This document shows, piece after piece, positions 49,086-58,453 of a stretch of DNA of 64,000 nucleotides. The stretch is from Micromonospora pisi. GTDB taxonomy: Bacteria > Actinomycetota > Actinomycetes > Mycobacteriales > Micromonosporaceae. Under the pieces are notes generated by a model, which was not told where the DNA came from, did no database searches, and saw only the letters and a program-made list of their open reading frames with translations. The stretch covers positions 2,294,001 through 2,358,000 of the forward strand of contig NZ_RBKT01000001.1 of NCBI RefSeq assembly GCF_003633685.1, given 5' to 3'. The position numbers and the translations under genes are program-made. Position 1 is the stretch's first letter. Every line of letters begins with the position of its first letter.

Positions 49086-51953
49086 TTACGGGAGGGTCCA
49101 CTTCTGGTTGGCAGCGGTGGTGATGCAGTCCCAGAGATGGACGTCCTGGCCGTTGGCGGAGCTGTTGTTCGACACGTCCAGGCACTTGGCCGTGGTCGGG
49201 TTGCGCAGGGTGCCGTCGGCCTGTGGGACCCAGTTCTGGGCGCCGGTCGCGTTGCGCGTCCAGAGCTGGATCTTGGTGCCGTTGGCGGTGCCGCCACCGT
49301 TGATGTCCAGGCACTTGCCCAGCGCCCGCAGCGTCTGGCCCTGCACGGTCCAGGTCTGGCGGGGCGTGCCGGCGCAGGCGTTGATCTGGATCTGGGTGCC
49401 GTCGGCGGTGGCCCCGCCGTCGACCTCCAGGCACTTGCCGGCCAGGCCGACGATCGGACCGGTGCCCGTGGGGCCACCGCCGCTGCCGGTGGTGAAGGTG
49501 AAGGCGTCCAGGTCGTAGAGGGCCCCGGTGCCGCTACCGGCGAAGGTCAGGTAGAGCGTGGTGGTGCCGGCCGGCGGGTTGGTGATGGTGCCGGTGACGT
49601 TGGTGAACGTCTCCCAGCCGCCGGTGACCGGTACGGTCGCCGAGCCGAGCACCGTGCCGGTCGCGGAGCCGGCCCGGACCTGGAGGGTGCCGCCGGCGCC
49701 GGCCGAGGAGACCCGGGCGCTGAACGAGGTGGCGTTGGCGAGCCGGTACGGCTCGAACGCGATCCAGTCACCGTTGTTGATGTCGCCGACCGTCCGGCCG
49801 CCCTCGGCGGGGGTCTTGGTGAAGGTGTTGATCCCGGACGAGGTCTTGAAGTGCTCGGCCTGCCGGTGCTTGGGCTGGAGGGTGTGCTGGGTGTGCGTGG
49901 TCAGCCCGCCGTTGTCGGTGTACTCGGCGTCGAAGATCGGGAAGATGTTCGCCGCGTCGTCGTGCTCACCGTCGGTCGGGATGGTGATGGTGCCGGTGCA
50001 GCCGTTGGCCGAGGTGATCTGGTGGCCGTGGGTGTCGTGGCCGAGCACGTACGTCATCTTGACCCGGGAGCAGTCGATCGCCCCGTCCTCCGGGTCGGTC
50101 ACCGTGATCTGGAACGGGACCGCGTCGCCGAAGGCGACCAGTTGGCCGTTCGCCGGGGCATTGATGGTCACCGTCGGGGCGGTGTTGCCGACGCTGATGA
50201 TCACGCTCGCGCTGCCGGTGGCGCCGGCCGGGTCCCGTACGGTCAGGGTCGCGGTGTAGGTGCCGTTGGCGGTGTACGTCTTGGTCGGGTTCGCCGCCGT
50301 CGAGGTGGTGCCGTCGCCGAACGCCCAGGAGTAGGTCAGCGCGCTTCCCTCGGGGTCGGACGAGCCGGCCGAGGAGAAGGTTACCGCGAGCGGGGCCGCG
50401 CCGGAGGTCCGGTTGGCCGAGGCGACCGCGGTCGGGGCCCGGTTGCCGCCGGCGATGTAGTCGAACCGGTAGAGGGCCGAGTTCAGGTCGCCGTTGAAGT
50501 AGCCGGTGCCGTAGTCGAGGACGTAGAGCGCGCCGTCGGGGCCGAACGCCATGTCCATGACCTGCTTGCCGACCCAGGGGAAGGTGTCGATCGTGCCGAC
50601 CGAGCCGTCGGTGTTGACGTGGATCGGCTTGATCCAGCCCCGGCCGAGCTCACCGGCGAAGAACTGTCCCTCGAACGACTGCGGGAACTTGGTGGTGGAG
50701 GGGTTCGACGCGTTGTAGCGGTAGACCGGGCCGCCCATCGGCGACTCGGAGCCGCCGCCGAACTCCGGCGGGGTGCCGGCGTCACCGGCGTACCGGATCC
50801 AGGCCGGGCGGGCGGCCGGCAGGGTGGTCTGGCCGGTGTTGCGGAACGAGTTGTTGGTCGGGCCGCCGGTGCAGTTGAACTTGGCGTTGCCGGGACCGTC
50901 GGGGAAGGTCCACTCGTTGTACGTCTCGCTGGTGGTGTTCGTGCCGGTGCAGTACGGCCAGCCGTAGTTGCCGGGCGAGGTGACGCGGTTGAACTCGACC
51001 TGGCCGCTCGGTCCCCGGTTGGCGTTGGTGGAGCCGGCGTCCGGCCCGTAGTCGCCGACGTAGACGTGACCGGTGGTCTTGTCGACGCTCATCCGGAACG
51101 GGTTGCGGAAGCCCATCGCGTAGATCTCGGGCCGGGTGTTCGCGGTGCCCGGGGCGAAGAGGTTGCCGGCCGGGATGGAGTACGTCCCGTTCGCGTTCAC
51201 CTTGATCCGCAGGATCTTGCCGCGGAGGTCGTTGGTGTTGCCGGCGGAGCGCTGGGCGTCGAACACCGGGTTGCGGTTGGTCCGTTCGTCGATCGGCGAG
51301 TAGCCGGCCGAGTCGAACGGGTTGGAGTCGTCACCGGTGGAGAGGTAGAGGTTGCCGGCGGCGTCGAAGTCGATGTCGCCACCGACGTGGCAGCACATGC
51401 CCCGGTCGGCGGCGACGTCGAGCACGTTGACCTGGCTCGCCATGTTCAGCGTCCAGTTGGCGTTGACGGTGAACCGGGAGAGCCGGTTGACGCCCTGCCA
51501 GGCGGTCCAGTTGGTGCCGGTGGGGGGAGCGTCGCCGGACGGGGTGGAAAGCGGCGGGGCGTAGTAGAGGTAGATGAACCGGTTCGTCGCGAAGCCCGGG
51601 TCGACGCCGACGCCCTGGAGCCCTTCCTCGTCGTGGGTGTAGACCGGCAGGGTGCCGACCACGGCGGTGGTGCCGTTGGCGTCGGTGCGCCGCAGTGTGC
51701 CGTTGCGGGCGGTGTGCAGGACCGAACGGTCGGGCAGGACGGCGATGGTCATCGGCTCGCCGACCTCGGCCTCACCGCGGGCCAGGGTGACCTGCTGGAA
51801 GTCGGCCGCGCTGATCGGGTGGGCCTGTGCCGGGGTGGCGGTGGTCGTGGTGGTGGTGACCACGGTGGTGAGGGTCGCGGCGACGAGCAGCAGGGCTGAT
51901 CCCGCTGTCTGCCATCGCCCGGGTCGGATTCTTACGCTGTCCAATGTGGACAT
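49086..51953 (-). CDS. Secreted PQQ-type sugar dehydrogenase with PKD, CBM6 and ricin-lectin domains
   Basis: A 955-residue exported enzyme. Signal region WQTAGSALLLVAATLTTVVT with cleavage near ATPAQA. Residues 50-490 form the glucose/sorbosone dehydrogenase beta-propeller (GEPMTIAVLPDRSVLHTARN, HDEEGLQGVGVDPGFATNRF, GDIDFDAAGNLYLSTGDDSN, HVYVGDYGPDAG, GPDGALYVLDYGTGYF). A PKD domain (SSDPEGSALTYSWAFGDG) is near 500-570, another beta domain follows, CBM6 at about 700-820 and ricin lectin at 830-955. In the lectin the second repeat reads LWTRN where the paralogue has LWTCN. ATG 51953 has AGGAAGGGAAG upstream; an extension to 52088 is rejected. Probably oxidises sugars for the ThuA/DUF1080 partner. 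Confidence 0.93.
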   Translation of the reverse strand: MSTLDSVRIRPGRWQTAGSALLLVAATLTTVVTTTTTTATPAQAHPISAADFQQVTLARGEAEVGEPMTIAVLPDRSVLHTARNGTLRRTDANGTTAVVGTLPVYTHDEEGLQGVGVDPGFATNRFIYLYYAPPLSTPSGDAPPTGTNWTAWQGVNRLSRFTVNANWTLNMASQVNVLDVAADRGMCCHVGGDIDFDAAGNLYLSTGDDSNPFDSAGYSPIDERTNRNPVFDAQRSAGNTNDLRGKILRIKVNANGTYSIPAGNLFAPGTANTRPEIYAMGFRNPFRMSVDKTTGHVYVGDYGPDAGSTNANRGPSGQVEFNRVTSPGNYGWPYCTGTNTTSETYNEWTFPDGPGNAKFNCTGGPTNNSFRNTGQTTLPAARPAWIRYAGDAGTPPEFGGGSESPMGGPVYRYNASNPSTTKFPQSFEGQFFAGELGRGWIKPIHVNTDGSVGTIDTFPWVGKQVMDMAFGPDGALYVLDYGTGYFNGDLNSALYRFDYIAGGNRAPTAVASANRTSGAAPLAVTFSSAGSSDPEGSALTYSWAFGDGTTSTAANPTKTYTANGTYTATLTVRDPAGATGSASVIISVGNTAPTVTINAPANGQLVAFGDAVPFQITVTDPEDGAIDCSRVKMTYVLGHDTHGHQITSANGCTGTITIPTDGEHDDAANIFPIFDAEYTDNGGLTTHTQHTLQPKHRQAEHFKTSSGINTFTKTPAEGGRTVGDINNGDWIAFEPYRLANATSFSARVSSAGAGGTLQVRAGSATGTVLGSATVPVTGGWETFTNVTGTITNPPAGTTTLYLTFAGSGTGALYDLDAFTFTTGSGGGPTGTGPIVGLAGKCLEVDGGATADGTQIQINACAGTPRQTWTVQGQTLRALGKCLDINGGGTANGTKIQLWTRNATGAQNWVPQADGTLRNPTTAKCLDVSNNSSANGQDVHLWDCITTAANQKWTLP

Positions 51954-52161
51954 ATGAATGCTTCCCTTCCTGAGCAGTTGACTGCCAGGCAGGGCGCGCG
52001 CCGTCGCGCCGGATGCCGTAGCCGGTTGAACCCGACCCGGTGGGATGTCACTCCCGCCGGGTGGTGATCTCGCCCGGCACGAGCGCACCGGACGTGGTCA
52101 CCGGTCGATGGGTTAACCGCGCCGCCGGTTACATCGACGTAACAACTTCGTGTTCGGAGTG

Positions 52162-52190
52162 ACACTAATTTCTATACGTGGATGTGTCCA
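52162..52190 (-). promoter_or_regulatory. Candidate promoter of the dehydrogenase gene
   Basis: Minus strand TGGACA (52190-52185), 17-base spacer, TAGTGT (52167-52162), in an A/T-richer island within the 300-base gap 51954-52253. The same gap has a palindrome GTTCCGGAAC (52201-52210) and ACTTTT/AAAAGT (52214-52237). Predicted leader about 200 bases. Confidence 0.35.
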
Positions 52191-52253
52191 TAGCTTCTGG
52201 GTTCCGGAACTGAACTTTTGCTCAATTGAAGAAAAGTCGCCGTCCGGTTGCGC

Positions 52254-53321
52254 TCAGTGCCGGCGGTCGGTCGCCTCCGCGGCCAGCGCCGCCAACTCCG
52301 CCTTCGCCTGCCCCGACACCGGGGCATCCACCAACGCCGCCAGCGCGGCGTCCGTACGGACCCGGATCATCTGCTCGATCCGGTCCAGCGTGCCCGTGCC
52401 CAGGATGATCCCACGCAGCTCGGCCGCCCCCTCCGGATCCAGGTCCGGGTTGCCGAACAACTCCTTCAACCGCAGCGCCTGCTCCCGGTCCGCGCTGCCC
52501 CGGGCCAACGCCATCATCACCGTCGGCTTGCCCTCCCGCAAATCGTCGAGCACCGACTTGCCGGTCACCGCCGGATCCCCGAACACCCCGAGTACGTCGT
52601 CGCGGAGCTGGAACGCGTCCCCGAGCGGGTCACCGAAGGCGGCGAACGCGCTCAGCAACTCCGGCCCGGCACCGGCCAGCGCCGCCCCGATCTGCAACGG
52701 CCGGGTCACCGTGTAGCGGGCGCCCTTCATCCGGATCACCGTCAACGCGCTCGCCACCGAGCCGTCCCCCACCCCGGAGACCAGATCCAGGTACTGACCG
52801 GCGATCACCTCGGTACGCATGTTCGCGAAGACGCCGTACCCCTGGTGCACCTGGTCGGCGCTGAGCCCGCACTCGTGGAACATCTGGTCCGCCCAGGCCG
52901 CGCAGAGGTCGCCGCAGAGCAGGGCGGTGCTGCGCCCGTACGAGGCCGGGTCACCCCGCCAGGACGAACGGGTGTGCAGGTCGGCGAAGAGCCGGTGCAC
53001 CGACGGCTCGCCCCGGCGCCGGTCGCTGCCGTCCATGATGTCGTCGTGGATCAGCGCGAACGCGTGGAACAGCTCCAACGCCGCCGCCGCCACCACGATC
53101 GGGGTGTCGTCCAACCCGCCGGCGCCGCGCCAGCCCCAGTAGCAGAACATCGGCCGCAGCCGCTTCCCACCCGCCAGCACGAACCGGTGCAGGGTGGTGA
53201 AAACGCCACGCGGCGCCCCGTCCGGCCAGTCCGGGTCCTGTCGCTCCAGGAACGCCGACAACTGGGCGTCGAACCGCTTCCGCAGTTCGGCCGCGTCGGT
53301 CAGCGGCGCCGTCGCGGTCAC
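52254..53321 (-). CDS. Polyprenyl diphosphate synthase, last gene of the ebo-like operon
   Basis: A 355-residue trans-isoprenyl diphosphate synthase. GGKRLRP binds isopentenyl diphosphate, DDIMDGSDRRRG is the first aspartate-rich motif and DDVLGVFGD the second. The residues before the first motif (ELFHAFALIH) include F and A at the chain-length positions, suggesting a C15-C25 or longer product; exact length cannot be fixed. GTG start overlaps the stop of the EboF-like gene (GTGA) with GGGAGG upstream, so it belongs to the operon. It likely supplies the prenyl donor for the UbiA enzyme at 58450-59310. Confidence 0.93.
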   Translation of the reverse strand: MTATAPLTDAAELRKRFDAQLSAFLERQDPDWPDGAPRGVFTTLHRFVLAGGKRLRPMFCYWGWRGAGGLDDTPIVVAAAALELFHAFALIHDDIMDGSDRRRGEPSVHRLFADLHTRSSWRGDPASYGRSTALLCGDLCAAWADQMFHECGLSADQVHQGYGVFANMRTEVIAGQYLDLVSGVGDGSVASALTVIRMKGARYTVTRPLQIGAALAGAGPELLSAFAAFGDPLGDAFQLRDDVLGVFGDPAVTGKSVLDDLREGKPTVMMALARGSADREQALRLKELFGNPDLDPEGAAELRGIILGTGTLDRIEQMIRVRTDAALAALVDAPVSGQAKAELAALAAEATDRRH

Positions 53322-54712
53322 GACCCCTCCCGCGCGCCGATACCGGCCAGCTCCAACAGCAGCCCCTTGACCTCGGTGGCCGCGACCTTGTCCCGGGCCG
53401 CACCCGGGGCGGAGCAGAGCAGTACCGGACCGTCGGCCGGGTCCGTCGGCAACCGGCCGTGTGAGCCGCGTACGGCCCGCGCCCCGGCGTCCAGCCCCAC
53501 CACGCTCATCAGGTAACGCATGCCGAGCTTCTTGCGCGCCAGCGCCACCCCGGCCCGTCGCTTCGCCGCCCCCGGTGCCTCCGGGTCGAAGAAGAGTTCG
53601 GCCGGGTCGTACCCGGGCTTGCGGTGGATCTCCACGAGTCGGGCGAAGTCCGGCGCGAGCGCGTCGTCCAACCAGTAGTAGTACGTGAACCAGGCGTCCG
53701 GCTCCGCCACCAGCACCAGCTCACCCGCGCGTTCGTGGTCGAGGCCGTACCGGGCCTTGCCGTCGGCGTCGAGCACCTCGGCCACGCCGGGCAGGGCGGC
53801 GCAGAGCTTCGCCACCTCCGCCACGTCGGCCGGGTCCTTCACGTATACGTGCGCGATCTGGTGGTCGGCGACCGCGAACGCCTTCGACGTCCACGGGTCC
53901 AGGTATTCCATTCCGTCCTGGGTGTAGACCCGTAGCCACCCCTCACGGCGCAGCAACCGGTTCACGTCCACCGGCCGGGAGACGTCGGTGATGCCGTACT
54001 CGGAGAGCACCACCACCGTGGCGTCCCGGGCGCGGGCCGCGTCCAGCAGCGGACCGAGCACCCCGTCCAGCTTCGCCGCGGCGGCGGCCGCCTCCGCCGA
54101 GCCCGGCCCGAACCGTTGCAGGTCGTAGTCGAGGTGCGGGACGTAGACCAGGGTCAGGTCCGGGTCGTGGGTGGCCATCACCTGCTGCGCCGCCTGGCAG
54201 ATCCAGCGCGACGAGGGCAACCCCGCCCCCGGCCCCCAGTACGTGAAGAGCGGGAACCCGCCGAGCTTGCTGGTCAGCTCGTCGTGCAGCTCCGGCGGGT
54301 CGGTGTAGCAGTCCGGCTCCTTACGCCCGTCGGCGTAGTAGATCGGCCTCGGGGTGACGGTCCAGTTCACGTCGGCGCCCATCGCGTACCACCAGCAGAT
54401 GTTCGCCACCGTGTAGTCCGGCTGCTCCTTCCGGGCCGCCTGCCACACCTTCTCCCCGCCCATCAGCGCGTGGTGCTGCCGCCAGAGGAACACCTCACCC
54501 AGGTCACGGAAGTACCATCCGTTGCCGACGATGCCGTGCTCGCTCGGCGGGGCGCCGGTGAGGAAGGTGGCCTGCGCGGAGCAGGTGACCGCCGGCAGCA
54601 CCGTGCCCAGTTCCGCCTCGAACCCGGTTTCGGCCACGGCCCGCAGCCGGGGCATGTGGGCCAGCAGTCGGGGGGTCAGCCCGACCACGTTGATCACAAC
54701 GAGCGGTGCCAT
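53318..54712 (-). CDS. eboF: EboF-like nucleotide pyrophosphatase/phosphodiesterase (alkaline phosphatase superfamily)
   Basis: A 464-residue cytosolic NPP-type enzyme. TVLPAVTCSAQATFLTG near residue 40 carries the Thr nucleophile, YVPHLDYDLQRFGP, VVVLSEYGITDVSRP and RGSHGRLPTD give the two-zinc ligands. In ebo clusters the matching protein is EboF, thought to cleave a phosphate or nucleotide group from the pathway intermediate. Of two nearby ATGs, 54712 is chosen because AGGAG lies 8 bases upstream; 54718 would leave 2 bases. It ends in a GTGA overlap with the prenyl synthase gene and follows eboE by 28 bases. No signal peptide. Confidence 0.88.
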   Translation of the reverse strand: MAPLVVINVVGLTPRLLAHMPRLRAVAETGFEAELGTVLPAVTCSAQATFLTGAPPSEHGIVGNGWYFRDLGEVFLWRQHHALMGGEKVWQAARKEQPDYTVANICWWYAMGADVNWTVTPRPIYYADGRKEPDCYTDPPELHDELTSKLGGFPLFTYWGPGAGLPSSRWICQAAQQVMATHDPDLTLVYVPHLDYDLQRFGPGSAEAAAAAAKLDGVLGPLLDAARARDATVVVLSEYGITDVSRPVDVNRLLRREGWLRVYTQDGMEYLDPWTSKAFAVADHQIAHVYVKDPADVAEVAKLCAALPGVAEVLDADGKARYGLDHERAGELVLVAEPDAWFTYYYWLDDALAPDFARLVEIHRKPGYDPAELFFDPEAPGAAKRRAGVALARKKLGMRYLMSVVGLDAGARAVRGSHGRLPTDPADGPVLLCSAPGAARDKVAATEVKGLLLELAGIGAREGS

Positions 54713-54740
54713 GTTCATCTCTCCTGCCAGAAAAGCGCGG

Positions 54741-55931
54741 TCATGCCCGCACCGGGGCGGATACCGGGGTCAGGCCGAGGTCGACCAGCTCGTCGCGGGC
54801 GAAGGCCAGTTCGGCCGCGATGCCGCCGACGAGTTCGGCGTCCGAGTTCGGCCGCTGGGCCGCGGGCAGGACCCCCCAGGTGTACGTCTCGACGTCGAAG
54901 TGGTCACAGCCGGCGCTCCCCCCACCGAGCAGCTCGCGCAGGGCACCGCGCAGCACCGGGGTGGTGGCGCGCAGCGGCGGCTCCGGGTCGGCGTGCAACG
55001 GCACGTGGTAGTGCACCCGCCAGGCTCCGGGCAGCTCACCGGCGAGGGCCTCGTCGAGGTCGTCGGTGGCGTGCGCCGGGTCGGCCGGGTCGATCGCCCC
55101 GGCGCAACCGCTGCCCCGGGTCTGGTGCAGGAAACGCGGCTCGACGTACCCGCCCAACTGCTCGGCCGCGGCGGCCGGATCGTCCGCCTGGAGCGCGGCC
55201 GAAACCTGCACCTTCACCACCGGCAGCCCCGCCTGGCGCAGCCGCTCCAGCGCCTGCGCCGGCTCCTCCCAGGCACAGGCGAGGTGGGCCAGGTCGAGGC
55301 AGACCCCGAGCCGGTCGGTGTCCACCCGGGCGAGCTGGGCGGCGGCCTGCGCCGTGCTCTCCACCACGCAGCCGGGTTCCGGCTCGAAGCCGACCCGGAC
55401 GGCCCGCCCGGTCTGCCAGGCGATCGCGGCCAGTCCGGCGGAGAGCTGTTCCAACGTACGGTCGGCGGCCCCCGCCTGGGCCGGTGTCCACGGCGTACGC
55501 CAGGCCAGCGGCAGGGTGGAGATCGAGCCCCGGGCGGCGTCGTCGGGAAGCAGGTCGACCAGCACCCGGGCCAGGTCGAGGGTGTATTCCAGCCGCTCCG
55601 GTGCGGTCCAGTCCGGGTGGTAGACGCCGAGCTTCACCACCGGTGCCTGGAACGACCGGTACGGGAACCCGTTGAGCGTCACCACCTCCAGTCCCCGCGC
55701 GTCGAGTTCCGTGCGCAGCTTCCGTCGCAGCGTCGGATCGGCGGCGAGTGCGGCGGCCACCGGTGCGGCCAGCCACAGCCCCAGGCCGAGTACGTCGGCG
55801 TCGAGCCGGCGTCGGATCGGCTCGGCGAACGTGTCGAGCTGGGCGATCACCCCGGCCAGGTCCTCGGCCGGGTGCACGTTCGTGCAGTAGCTCAGGTGGA
55901 CGGTCTGCCCGTCCTGGTGGCGGAACCGCAT
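54741..55931 (-). CDS. eboE: EboE-like TIM-barrel protein
   Basis: A 396-residue xylose-isomerase-like TIM barrel. HLSYCTNVHPAEDLAGVIAQ at the N-terminus is a hallmark of EboE-type proteins, followed by LGLGLWLAAPVA, VVTLNGFPYRSFQAPVVK, RVGFEPEPGCVVES, GVCLDLAHLACAWEEP and a C-terminal HFDVETYTWGVLPAAQR metal-binding region. EboE is linked to handling or export of pathway metabolites in cyanobacterial ebo loci; the reaction is unknown. Its ATG overlaps the stop of the TatD-like gene by one base (TGATG). Confidence 0.9.
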   Translation of the reverse strand: MRFRHQDGQTVHLSYCTNVHPAEDLAGVIAQLDTFAEPIRRRLDADVLGLGLWLAAPVAAALAADPTLRRKLRTELDARGLEVVTLNGFPYRSFQAPVVKLGVYHPDWTAPERLEYTLDLARVLVDLLPDDAARGSISTLPLAWRTPWTPAQAGAADRTLEQLSAGLAAIAWQTGRAVRVGFEPEPGCVVESTAQAAAQLARVDTDRLGVCLDLAHLACAWEEPAQALERLRQAGLPVVKVQVSAALQADDPAAAAEQLGGYVEPRFLHQTRGSGCAGAIDPADPAHATDDLDEALAGELPGAWRVHYHVPLHADPEPPLRATTPVLRGALRELLGGGSAGCDHFDVETYTWGVLPAAQRPNSDAELVGGIAAELAFARDELVDLGLTPVSAPVRA

Positions 55932-56794
55932 CAGCTACCTCCGCGCAGGATCGAATTCCCCTCGAAGGTCGGCGCCGGCCCGGCCACCGCCCCCTCCAGT
56001 TCGGCCAGGTCGAGCCGGCCGGACTGGCCGTAGAACTCGATCGGGTTGCGCCAGAGCACCTGGTCGACGTCGTCGTCGGTGAAGCCGGCGGCGAGCATCG
56101 CGTCGCCGGTGACCCGGGTCAGCAGCGGGTCGGACCGGCCCCAGTCGGCGGCCGAGTTGACCAGCATCCGCTCGGTGCCGTACTTGCGCAGGATCTCCAC
56201 CATCCGGGGCGGCGACATCTTGGTGTCCGGGTAGATGGAGAACCCGGCCCAGCAGCCGGAGTCGCGGACCAGTTCGACGGTGACCTCGTTCAGATGGTCG
56301 ATCACCACCCGACCGGGCTCGATGCCGGACTCGGCGACCACGGCGATGCTCCGCTCGGTGCCCCGGGCCTTGTCCCGGTGCGGGGTGTGGACCAGCGCCG
56401 GCAGGTCGTACGCGACCGCCAGGGCGAGCTGGGCGGCGAACGCCTCGTCCTCCTCCGGGGTGGTCGAGTCGTACCCGATCTCGCCGACCGCGACCACGTT
56501 GTCCTTGTCCAGGTAACGCGGCAGCAGGTCGAGCACCTCCCGGCAGCGCGGGTCGTTCGCCTCCTTCGGGTTGAGCGCGATCGTGGCGTAGTGCCGGATG
56601 CCGAACTGGCTGGCCCGGAACGGTTCCCAGCCGACCAGCGAGTCGAAGTAGTCGGCGAACGAACCGGCGCTGGTGCGCGGCTGCCCCAGCCAGAACGCCG
56701 GCTCGACCAGGGCGCGCACCCCGGCGGCGGCCATCCGCTCGTAGTCGTCGGTGGTGCGCGAGGTCATGTGGATGTGCGGGTCGAAGATGCGCAT
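55931..56794 (-). CDS. eboB: EboB-like TatD-family hydrolase
   Basis: A 287-residue amidohydrolase-fold protein. FDPHIHM at residues 4-10 is the metal site start, AVGEIGYDS, LVHTPHRDKARGTE, VVIDHLNEVT and LVNSAADWGRSDPL give the further histidine/aspartate ligands. This differs from classical TatD nuclease spacing and matches the TatD-like EboB of ebo operons, an unassigned hydrolase. ATG 56794 is one base after the eboA stop with GGAGG upstream, and its own stop overlaps eboE. Confidence 0.9.
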   Translation of the reverse strand: MRIFDPHIHMTSRTTDDYERMAAAGVRALVEPAFWLGQPRTSAGSFADYFDSLVGWEPFRASQFGIRHYATIALNPKEANDPRCREVLDLLPRYLDKDNVVAVGEIGYDSTTPEEDEAFAAQLALAVAYDLPALVHTPHRDKARGTERSIAVVAESGIEPGRVVIDHLNEVTVELVRDSGCWAGFSIYPDTKMSPPRMVEILRKYGTERMLVNSAADWGRSDPLLTRVTGDAMLAAGFTDDDVDQVLWRNPIEFYGQSGRLDLAELEGAVAGPAPTFEGNSILRGGS

Positions 56795-56795
56795 G

Positions 56796-57446
56796 TCACG
56801 CCTCCTTCGTGGTCGGTACGGGCGACGACGCGGCGGACGGGACCAGGGTGCCGGTCGTCCCCAGCCGGGCCAGCAGGGCGGAGGCGTCGGCCGGGATGGT
56901 GCGGCCGGCGGCGCGCCGTTCCTCGTCCAGCCCGGCGAGCATGATCTGCAGTTCGTCGTCGGCCCGCTCGTCGAGCCGGTCCACCACGGTCAGCGGAATC
57001 TCCATGAAGACGCACTTGAGCACCGCCTGACGCCAGGTGGCGGCGTCGAGGTGTGCGGCGTACGGGCCGAGCGCGGCGGCGACCAGCCGGGTGTCGTTGG
57101 TCCGGATCGCGTCGTGCAGCAGCGGTACGCCGCTGGCGCCGACCGGCAGCCACGGCAGGGCCCGCAGCACGGCCCGCTTCTCCGCCGCGTCGCCGTACCG
57201 GTAGAGGGTTTCCACCTGCCCGACCACCCGGTCGGCCGGCAGCATGGTCAGCAGCAGGGCGCGGGCGGCGTCGTCGGCGGTCCAGTCGGGCGCGTCCGGC
57301 AGGGGCGCCCGGCCGCAGCGGCGGCCGGCGGCGGCGAAGGGCCGCCCGACCGTGTCCGGGTCGGTCGCGACGCCGCGCAGCGCCTGGTCGAGCCACTCCG
57401 GGTCGGGTACGGCCGCCAGTGCGGCCCGTAGTTGGTCCGGTTCCAT
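56796..57446 (-). CDS. eboA: EboA-domain protein
   Basis: A 216-residue alpha-helical protein without catalytic motifs. DAARALLLTMLPADRVVGQV, TLYRYGDAAEKRAVLRALPW, LLHDAIRTNDTRLVAAALGP, and WRQAVLKCVFMEIPLTVVD are the typical EboA helices (HEAT-like). EboA is of unknown biochemical role but defines the ebo cluster. ATG 57446 overlaps the stop of the isomerase gene by one base, with GGGGAGG 5 bases upstream. The neighbours eboB and the isomerase are on either side, as expected for an ebo locus. Confidence 0.88.
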   Translation of the reverse strand: MEPDQLRAALAAVPDPEWLDQALRGVATDPDTVGRPFAAAGRRCGRAPLPDAPDWTADDAARALLLTMLPADRVVGQVETLYRYGDAAEKRAVLRALPWLPVGASGVPLLHDAIRTNDTRLVAAALGPYAAHLDAATWRQAVLKCVFMEIPLTVVDRLDERADDELQIMLAGLDEERRAAGRTIPADASALLARLGTTGTLVPSAASSPVPTTKEA

Positions 57447-58453
57447 CACGCCTCCCCTTTCGCGCCGGCCGGGCGTGCCACGGTGGCGGCCACGCTGACC
57501 GGCTCGCTGGTGACGGCGGCGGATCCGCCGCCGCCCAAGCTGCCGCCGGCCGATCCGACGTCGCCGCCGGCCGGTGGTGCGGCGGTGCGACCGGTGGCTT
57601 CGACCGGCACCCCGGCCTGCCAGGCGGCGGTGTGCAGAAAGTCGACCGAACGGGCCGCGACGGCCGGTGCGGCGTGCGAGTCGCGGGGCAGTTCGACCGC
57701 GACCAGTCCGGCGTAACCGACGTCGGCCAGGGCCCGCAGCACCGGCGGGAAATCGATCTCGCCGGTGCCGAACTCCAGGTGCTCGTGCACGTCCCGACGC
57801 ATGTCGTCGATCTGCACGTTGACCAGGTGGGCGGCGACCTCGACGACACACTCCGGCACCGGCTGCGGTTCCAGGCACCGGCAGTGTCCGATGTCGAGGG
57901 TGATGCCGAAGCCGGGCGGTGCGCCGAGGGCGTGCCGCAGCCGCCACCAGGCCGCGATGTCCGGCACCAGCATGCCCGGTTCGGGTTCGAAACCGAGGGT
58001 CACCCCGGCCCGGTCGGCGACGTCGACCACCTCGGCGCAGCCGGCGACGAGCCGGTCCCAGGCACTGGTCTCGTCCAGCTCGGCCGGGCGTACCCCGGCC
58101 CAGAACGACACCGCTTCGGCGCCCAGGTCCGCCCCGATCGACACGGCCCGGCGGAGGAACTCGATCCGCAGCGCCGGATCGTCGTCGAGCAGCGTCGGGG
58201 CGTGCTTGCGCCACGGGTCGAGCAGGTAACGGGCTCCGGTCTCGATGACCAGTCCCAGGTCCAGTTCGGCGAGGCGGTTGCCGAGCGCGGCCACCCGTAC
58301 CGCCAGGCCGGGCGCGAACGGGTCGAGGTGGTCGTGGTCGAGGGTGAGCGCCACCCCCTGGTAGCCCAGGTCGGCGATGACCCGCAGGGCGTCGTCGAGC
58401 CGGTGGTTGGCGAAGCCGTTGGTGCCGTAACCGAACCGCAGGCCGCCGCTCAT
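57446..58453 (-). CDS. Second TIM-barrel sugar phosphate isomerase/epimerase of the ebo-like operon
   Basis: A 335-residue xylose-isomerase-like barrel. RFGYGTNGFANHRLDDALRV, QGVALTLDHDHLDPF, VIETGARYLLDPWRKH, GFEPEPGMLVPDIAAW, ITLDIGHCRC, VNVQIDDMRRDVHEHL and VAVELPRDSH hold the metal-binding residues. The C-terminal 50 residues are Gly/Ala-rich and low complexity. ATG 58453 overlaps the UbiA stop (ATGA). It is distinct from EboE at 54741 and is not part of the six-gene ebo core as I know it, so it is an extra enzyme of this variant. Confidence 0.9.
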   Translation of the reverse strand: MSGGLRFGYGTNGFANHRLDDALRVIADLGYQGVALTLDHDHLDPFAPGLAVRVAALGNRLAELDLGLVIETGARYLLDPWRKHAPTLLDDDPALRIEFLRRAVSIGADLGAEAVSFWAGVRPAELDETSAWDRLVAGCAEVVDVADRAGVTLGFEPEPGMLVPDIAAWWRLRHALGAPPGFGITLDIGHCRCLEPQPVPECVVEVAAHLVNVQIDDMRRDVHEHLEFGTGEIDFPPVLRALADVGYAGLVAVELPRDSHAAPAVAARSVDFLHTAAWQAGVPVEATGRTAAPPAGGDVGSAGGSLGGGGSAAVTSEPVSVAATVARPAGAKGEA

